Shown: one piece after another, positions 56,601 through 64,000 of the stretch
Numbering within the stretch: position 1 is the first letter of the stretch
Layout of the letters: each line of letters starts with the position of its first letter
Assembly: GCF_035222485.1 (NCBI RefSeq)
Contig: NC_085925.1
Location: forward strand, 1,612,001-1,676,000
Origin: Podospora pseudoanserina
Lineage: Eukaryota; Ascomycota; Sordariomycetes; Sordariales; Podosporaceae
DNA length: 64,000 bases
Reading direction: 5' to 3'
Position numbers and translations under genes: made by a program
Notes under the pieces: model-generated
What the model was told of the DNA's origin: nothing
Database searches by the model: none
What the model saw: only the letters and a program-made list of their open reading frames with translations

Positions 56601-59600
56601 CCCTTCCTCTTCACCCCGCGCTTTTCCCTCCCCATCATCAATCATAATCCTCGGCCTCGACTGCCTCAACTTTTTCAAATACTCCAGCTCCTTGCTCGTG
56701 TCAAGATCCTTGATCTTATCCCCCATGTACCCCAAAACATCAACAACAGTCGACACCGTCTCAGGCGAGAGCTCAACCCGAAACCCATCACTCTTGACAT
56801 TAAAAAACCTCCTCTCCTCCTCCTCCCCATCTTCTCCCCGTTGCGAACTCCCCGTCACCACCGCCCCAAAAGCCACACTCCCACAACTCCTCATACCACC
56901 ATCCCCCCCATCATCCCGTCCCTTCCTAATCTCAAACCTAACCCCCCTCAAGTTAACATCAAACTGCGGATGACTCAACGTAGTCCCGTGCCCGTCCACC
57001 CGGTTGTTAACCCCCACATGAACCCTATCAAGCCTCAACAGCACATTCGCCACCACCGGTTCCTTCTCCGACGGCAGAGGACTATTCCCAAACACCTCCA
57101 ACCCCGCAAACGTGAGGTTGGTCGAGTAAGCCATTATCGTCTCGGTCTTCTTGTCCTTATTAAGCGGTTTATCCTGCTGCTGGTGGTGGCCAACAACGTC
57201 ATCGACATGCTCTCGTATAACCCTCCCCTGCTGCTGCAACTCACTAACAGCATTAGAGATCTCAGGCCTGTTGAGCGCAGAAAGGAGGCTGTACACAGCC
57301 GACGCATCAAGCTGCACCAGTTCCACAGACGAGTACACGCTGATCGTGTGCTCGCCCGGTTCAATGTGGCTTATTATCCTCCCGCTCGCGGGCGGGATCT
57401 GAAGGAGCGAGATGCTGCGGGCGACATTGTTGACCCTGACTTGGATGTCGTGCTGGTTTTCCTTGATGTCAAAGTCAAAGATGAGCTCCTTACCAAAGTC
57501 GGCTGCCATGGCGGCTCTGGAGACGGTGCCGTGGATGGTGTATGTGAGGGAACTAAGAAGGGGCACGGTGATGGTGTATTGGTCCATAAAGAGCGCGGCG
57601 TTGGCCTTGAAGGCGGATAGTCGGTCTGCCATCTTCTTCTTCGGGGGCGAAGGGTTTCTGGGTGAGGGGGGGAAGAGTTGGTCTTTTAGTTTGTACAGCT
57701 GTGCAAACTCGTCGCGGACTAGCAGGTCGAGGACTTCTGCGAGGGTGACGGGGTCTTGTCTAATTGTCAGGTTCATGTACTGGTTGCTTGCCGTTGTCTT
57801 GATCGTGTGGGAATCGGTGGTTTGCGTTGCTTGGAGCTCGTGCGAGACGAATACACTCGGCTGTTCGAGCACCAGCTTGGCAAGCTTCTGGTGATGGCTG
57901 CGAAGACTGGAGGACACAGAGTCGCAGCTCAGAATACCGTTCGTGTTCAATGTATTGTCGGCTTTTCTCGTAGCCAATACTGAAATCTTGGTCCCGTTGC
58001 TGAAAGACGATGAGTAGAGGTTGACAGCTTCCAAGATGAGAGAGCCATGGTCGAGAGACAGGACGCAGTGAACTGTCTGTCTCTGAACCTTGACGGGTGT
58101 CTTTGGTCTAGCTGCATTCTCTGGCTCAGGCTCCAGTTCCGGTTTGCTTTGCATCTTCTTGGCCATCCTCAAGATACTGCTCGCCAGTTCGCAAAGCTCC
58201 CAGTTCAAGCTGACAGCAGCATCCTCGCAGTGAACATTGACGAGTACGGCAGGCTGGTCACCCGCCTGGTTCTGAAGAGCAGGTTTGACCTGCAGTCTCG
58301 TCGTAAGATCCACCAGCGTAACAGCATTCTGCTTCGGTCCCGGATTCAAAGCAACCTGAAACTGCTTGATCCTCGCAACAGCCATTACCGGCTTGTCCGA
58401 ACCCCCATTACTCTGCGCCTTCGCCGGCGGTCCAAAAACAATATTTAATAGCACGCTTTCGGAAACATTCTCCAAATCCCAACTCCTCCACTTCTCAAAA
58501 GCCGACACCACCTCCTGTCTGAGCTGGGCCGATGCTTTCGTCAGCGGCGCAAAACAGTCCATCTTGATCTGCTCCCCTATTGACGGAGCCAAAACCGACC
58601 AAGTCTGGCGAAGACGCATGATCAGTTTCCAAGAATCATACGTTCTCAAATGCTGAGACGCCGAGCGAAGCACCGATGAAGGCCGTATGAGAAACGAAGG
58701 ATCTTGAATATTCTTGCCGGAAGAAACAAGCCGTCGAACCAGATTCCGAGACCTGACACCCTCTTGTAACGACACCTCAGCAAACACCTTCCCGAGGTCA
58801 GCCCCCAGAACACCGGCGCGGTGAATCAACGAGGCTAGATAATCAACCTTCTCAGACGAAGTACTGCTCTGGAAATTCCCAATCTCAACATCAAGATAAG
58901 AGACATCCTTGGTCCCCATCGCCGCCGCCACATTGTCGATGCGAGCCACCGCAGCTGCCTGAGCCCCCGCCATGTCCTGATACCGCTCAGTGGCAGAAAC
59001 AGCAGCCGAATCCAGACGAACGTGGAAAGAAGTCCGAGCCTCTTTCGACTCGGGTTTGAACGCATCATTCCACGTTGTTTCCGTCCGGGAGGTAAGCACC
59101 AGCTTCGAAAGCGCAACATCATACTGGTCCTGCTCGTCCATAGGCTGCTCAATCGAGTTCGGATCAGACGAATTAACAAGCCGCAAGTTGGCATGTGGCA
59201 GCTTGACCAATATATCACCAATACGTCCCTTCAAATGCTGGTCCTTCTGCATGTCCAAAACCTCCTGAACAGAGCTGATTTGCATAGCGTCAAGAATAAC
59301 ATCAGGATCAACAGGCTGCAGAGCCCCCAGCAGCGTCGCGACATGCCGCAATGATGTTGGGTTGCAAAAAGCCGTCAAGCCATTGGGGAACTCAACAAGA
59401 ACACCAGTGTACGGCAACTCTTCGCTGAGTTGACTAGGATCGATATCTCCAAGATTAAAGTCTGACGAGTCAAAATCATCATCGTCATCGTCCGCCTCTA
59501 TGCTCTGTAGCAGCACCTCCTTATGGCTTGGCTTGACGTTCTCAAGCGGAAAGTACGGCGCAAAATACTGGCTGGAAAATGCAACCGTATTGTGAACCAC

Positions 59601-62600
59601 GTCTTGACGCTGTTGGCTATCCTCTGGAGCGCTGTAAAAGGCAGAATGGCGAGTTGAGGGTGAAAGTTCTCGTCCATGCAACGACCCCCGGCCACCAAAC
59701 CGGTGACGGACAGGAGATCGGAGATACTGGTCTGACTGTTTCCCTAATCCACTTGGCCGCGGCGAGCTTGCAGGCTTCAGAATACTGCTCTGCCCCGAAC
59801 TGGCAATAGATAGGAAGGAGGATTTGTGCCGTAAGCCTCGGGATCGCCTCGATGTCCCCCTAGAGTTGAGAGATGCCCTATCATCCCCTCCAACGTCTGC
59901 TATTGTCAGTGGCAAGGGGACAGGCGGCACGCTCTGAGACGGAGGGTCAACCAGCTCAGGTACAAAATCATCCGTGAACCCAGGCAACACGAGAAAAGGC
60001 GTTCGATGGGTACGCTGATCGTGGCGACGAATGAGCTCCTGTTGAAGTCTCCGCTCCTCAGAAAAGTTCGCCTTTCGCCCTATCATGGCGAGCCGTACAC
60101 TGGTTTCCACAAGTGCATCCGTCTCTACTGGATGTTGAGGGCGTGTCTTGTATCGTGTTGCTGATTCTGCATTGACACAGGATAGCTTGATATCCGGGAT
60201 CTTGACATTGGCCCGCTTGGAGTAATGTGACCCAGCCCAGTCGTTGAAGTTTACATCGATCAGGCCAGTGGAAAGAAGAAAGGCAGCTTCCTCAACGTGG
60301 ATCCAAATCTGCACTGACTCCACAAACACCCGGAGAAAGGTGACATCGTAGACGACAATCGAGGAGAGTATGATGAGGGCGTTCTCTTCGTCGTCCAAGC
60401 AGAACACGAAGGCCTTGCCTGCACTGACCAGTGTTGTCAGGAACTCTGCTGTACACTCGCCAGTGACTGCCCCGACAGAAAGATCCCAGTTGCACATGTA
60501 GGTGGGCTCGGCTGGAGGCAGCCCGAATAGGCGATGGCCATAGACTGTGATCCCATCCACAAAGAGCTGGGTGCTTGACGTTGCGCTGATAGGTGTTTCT
60601 GCCCCTGACTCTGTATTCCCCAAGGATAGGTTGAGCGGTGCAAGAGTCAGTTCCATATCCATGTAGTAATTAGTAAACCGCAGATCGAGGGCAAGGTTTG
60701 CTGTGTCGATCCGGATGTGCCGCTGGCATGAGTAGAGATTTACAGGAAGCAAAATCTTCGGGTCATCCGCTCTTATGCTGAGGATGACGTCAAGGTCGTT
60801 CGTCTTCTTAGGCGGCGGCTTGTTGGCCAGCTCAGCACTTGGATCGTTGGCTTTCAAGCGTAGCATATCTTGATACTCCTCCAACGTTTTGAAATGGACG
60901 TCTTCACCGAAATAATTGTCCTTGAGGACAAGCATGTAACGAACCAGAAACCCATGCAGCTGAGCGAACGGCGACTGCCCAGAGATATTCAGGACGATGG
61001 TGTCAATGTTAGATGGAGAGGTAGTTGCGTTGTAGTGATAGGCGCCATCGACGACCAGATTTTCCAGATGCCCAACCTCTTTTGACGTGAGAAACGGCGC
61101 TTGTGTATTCCACGGTGGCACGTGCAAATCGACTGACGCATTTTCTGCACGAATGTCGAAGGGGATGGCATTCTTGCTGGGCCTGAAGGTATCAATCGGC
61201 ACAGATGTCACGCATCGAAGCAGTGGGCTCGATATTATGAGGAATGTGTTGTCATCAAGGTCCGTCGGGCTGTTGATGATATTGGCATCGTTGAGATTCA
61301 AGAAAATGCGGACGTTTGGGAGTTGGAGGTTGACATGGTACCTGAATGGGGTGAATACCATGTAGTCAGGCGGAGGCCCAGTTGTCCAATCATCTACTAG
61401 GTCGGTGAGAAGAAATATGTGATCTCGCAAAAGGAAGAGCGATAGGTCATCACTGGCAATGTTGAAGTGCCATTGCCGAAGAGAATTCCATCGCAATGGG
61501 GTGGACAAATCACAAGATATTCTCTGCCTACCCGATTTCCATAACACCTCGTGATTTATGCTGCTCGATATCTCGGTACTGGGAAAGTCGACATTGAGCG
61601 AGTTGCTATATCCGGAGCTCCCAGCTGTCATGTCCATGGAATAAGTCACAGTCGTATTGACCGGGGCTTTGATGTCAAGCCAGCCATATGGTCGCTGGTG
61701 GACCTTAGCGGCCTGATCAGACTTCTTGGATCGAGCGCGAGACTTGCGAGTTTCGTTGGCGCGTGTATTGTTATTGGGGTCTGGCTCCTTGCCCTTCCAT
61801 CTCCAATTTTTCGATTCCTCCCTGACGGGAATGCGGATATTGGTGGTGTCCTCAAGTTCGAGGTAGAACTTGAACTGCGTCGGCACGCGATACGCACCGG
61901 GGACAAGATGCGGTGTTGGAACAGCATCTTTGCAGAGGCTGGGTACAAAGATGCGCTGAAGTTCCGCACGATGTCTGTCTGCCCATGGCCCATAGTTCAC
62001 AGAGCCACCGTTTATTGATAGTTTGATGGCCCATGCTGGGGGCTCGTCACCATTGATGTTGGACAACAACTCTGGGGCTTTCTCCGCCGGTGAAGCTGTC
62101 ATGGGCTGGACAAGTCCTGGGACATCCCAGTATATCGTCAAGGTGGCTTCTGGACTATCCAAAAGGGTGGGCACCGCAGCATACTCGATGGATGACCACC
62201 TGGACTTTTGATCCTCCGCCTCTTCGGAAAGGTAACGTGACAGCCCTTGCCAGTGACCACTTCCAGGCACTTGACTTGCAGCGGTCCCGATACCTCTGCT
62301 CGATGGAGAGAAGGACTCAACGGACTTGTTCCAAAATGGTATAAAGCCCCTTAGACCCTCCCGTAGTCGACTCTTTTGACCTCGCAAGAACGAACGCTTT
62401 TTCGGCGGAGACAAGGACCCCTGGGCACTCTGTTTCTCTCGTTCGGCACGGTTGACTTGATCCTCCTTGAAATCTGGATTTTCCTTCATCTCGATCACGG
62501 GGTGTTTGAACTTCAGCCGGAAGCATTGTCGGTACGGGTCAGTCGTATCGGTCTCGGTGGCCGTAGCATCGATTTCGCCTGAGAAAGACTCGGTCTTGAC

Positions 62601-63536
62601 AATCAATACCGCCGTGGTATTCTCATTGCCCATGACCATGGCCGCTCCTTTGCATTTCAAGTGAATTGGCAAGGTCTGCAAAAAGAGTGGTATGTCATCC
62701 ACTCCGCTCGGGCTGCTGCTCTCCTCATCCCTGCCTGTATCAGAAGCAGACGATAGGAAGCTGTCGCGCCTTTTCTCTTGAGTGTCCGATCGGTCGTTCT
62801 GGGCGGTGAAGCGTCCTGCTGATGGGCTTCTGGACGCACTTGACCGTCGCGATGGGCGTCGGCGCAAACGAGAGGGAGGACCAGCCGGCACATCTTTATC
62901 GTCCAATCCATGATGTACCTCATCCACCAACTTCTCGGAGTTTGAAAGACCAGCTACTATCGAGTCGTAGGCCGGGCTCCGATTGTATATAAACCACTCC
63001 AAGCCACGGAGCGAGACTACAACACGGCACGGTGTCCTCCTTGAGTGTTCGTCGGAAGCAACATCTTGCTTGTTTCCCTTGCCCTTTGCCTTCCCAATCT
63101 CCACATGCCGAACCCTTCGTAGCCAGTATGCCCATGTGATGTGTCCATTCTGAACTAGAATCGTCTCGTTATTGCCGTGATATCGAAGACCGGTGAAGAA
63201 GATGCGTCCAGCGAGCAAGGATATTTGGAGCGCCTGTATATCGATGTAGATTCGGTATTGGTGCCATGTGTACGTTCGTATCCCCCACGAGACAATCGAC
63301 GCGAAGACTCTGTTGAAGTAGAGCAAGGAGAATGTTGATCTTTTGCTGGGTGGTAAGCATCACATGCCTATATGGGCTCCTAATGCATCACCCACTTACA
63401 AGACACCACAAGCTATCAGGATCCCGCAGAATTGCCTGCCAACAAGCCATTAGTCGATATACTTATGTTAAATCAATCTTATGATACCGAGAGCTTACGC
63501 ATTGAAGGCAGTTTCATTGCTGAACCAGCCCGACAT
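53610..63536 (-). CDS. csf1: CSF1, giant bridge-like lipid-transfer protein
   Basis: Minus-strand exons 63536-63499 (38 nt), 63435-63400 (36 nt) and 63339-53610 (9730 nt) give 3267 aa; introns of 63 and 60 nt have GTAAGC and GTAAGT donors. The two micro-exons supply the start (MSGWFSNETAFNAQF) and half of an N-terminal membrane helix (about residues 14-36), which runs into YFNRVFASIVSWGIRTYTWH and the conserved YRIYIDIQALQISLLAGRIFFTGLRYHGNNE block. CSF1 is the fungal counterpart of BLTP1/Tweek: an ER-anchored rod of repeating beta-groove units that carries phospholipids between membranes, needed for GPI-anchor supply and cold growth in yeast. Alternating strand patterns, an Arg/Ser-rich loop near 165-215, and a disordered Ser-rich insert near 1180-1330 fit that architecture. 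The last ~50 residues are amphipathic. Confidence 0.93.
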
Positions 63537-64000
63537 ATTGGTGAGTTGATGGTGGGTTAGTCTCGCCACGGGCGCCGCGTTGCTGTTGAACCCCTTTCAG
63601 GCCGTATGCGCCGCTCCCCATTCCGCAGTAAGAAAGTGGAAAGGTAAAGTCAAATTCTATCGCATGTCAAAAGAAATATTCCGCGCGACCCAAAACTCCG
63701 GTAGCAAAAGACAAAAAATGTATGGAGCTTGTATTGCAAGAGCAATCCGGCTCAATTGTAATTGGAAAGCTTCAGACACGGACCAGAAGTGCTGTCGCGA
63801 CACTATCGACAGGGGGTAGAGTCCACTGAGAGACTGTGCGTCACTGAAAGCAGGTTGCCGGCGGGCATCCCGCTCTCAAAGAACCCGGCAGGCAACTGGC
63901 GCAACAATTTTGTTCCCTACCGGCGCGTGGGTGGAAGGTACTTTGATACATGCCTAGCGCTGTAACACCCCAGCCAAGTGTGCGGGACCACCCCAGTTGC
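63537..64000. other. Upstream flank of csf1
   Basis: 464 bp at the window edge, presumably holding the csf1 promoter. Short plus-strand frames occur, without support. Nothing else seen. Confidence 0.45.

Noticed and set aside
55683-57620. 645-codon plus-strand open frame opposite csf1
   Set aside because: It is antisense to the csf1 exon, whose codon bias leaves an opposite frame open. Its product is a Pro/Arg/His-rich string with no domain.

Overview
The window reads as nuclear DNA of a filamentous ascomycete. Genes carry short introns (about 41-280 nt) with GTAAGT-like donors, CTAAC/CTGAC branch sites and CAG/TAG acceptors. There are fungus-restricted families (DUF6594, Zn2Cys6 regulator, STU1, CSF1) and one intron-bearing tRNA. 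Protein similarity as I remember it (STU1, SEC5, IDH2, cysteinyl-tRNA synthetase close to Neurospora/Podospora versions) points to Sordariales; that placement is inference.

Left third (1-22 kb): vacuolar Ca2+/H+ exchanger (+), a weak small gene, a DUF6594 membrane protein (+), the CLASP-family microtubule protein stu1 (-), a basic-secretory-protein-like metallopeptidase (+) whose 5' end cannot be resolved, and an uncharacterised single-TM acidic protein (-). Between them lie kilobase-scale gene-poor stretches with recurring degenerate minisatellites built on a motif close to ATCYYAGCTTTA.

Middle (22-39 kb): a cysteinyl-tRNA synthetase copy with clear HIGH-type and KMSKS signatures but broken by four in-frame stops and two frameshifts, a minisatellite array, an 85-aa conserved-looking small protein (-), a 5-kb stretch without a convincing gene, then idh2 (-) and sec5 (+) sharing a divergent promoter.

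Right part (39-64 kb): a regulator with both a BED-like finger and a Zn2Cys6-like cluster (-), a ROG1-type DUF676 serine esterase (+), tRNA-Ala(AGC), methylenetetrahydrofolate reductase met13 (+), an unresolved regulator-like gene (-), and the giant lipid-transfer protein gene csf1 (-), with almost its whole 3267-aa product in one 9.7-kb exon.

The genes are mostly unrelated housekeeping functions (ion transport, cytoskeleton, TCA cycle, exocytosis, one-carbon metabolism, lipid transfer). I see no biosynthetic cluster, transposon with recognisable coding capacity, or defence-type island. The strongest unusual signals are the dispersed repeat family, the decaying tRNA-synthetase copy, the GT-free 5' end of the metallopeptidase gene, and several small or partial genes.
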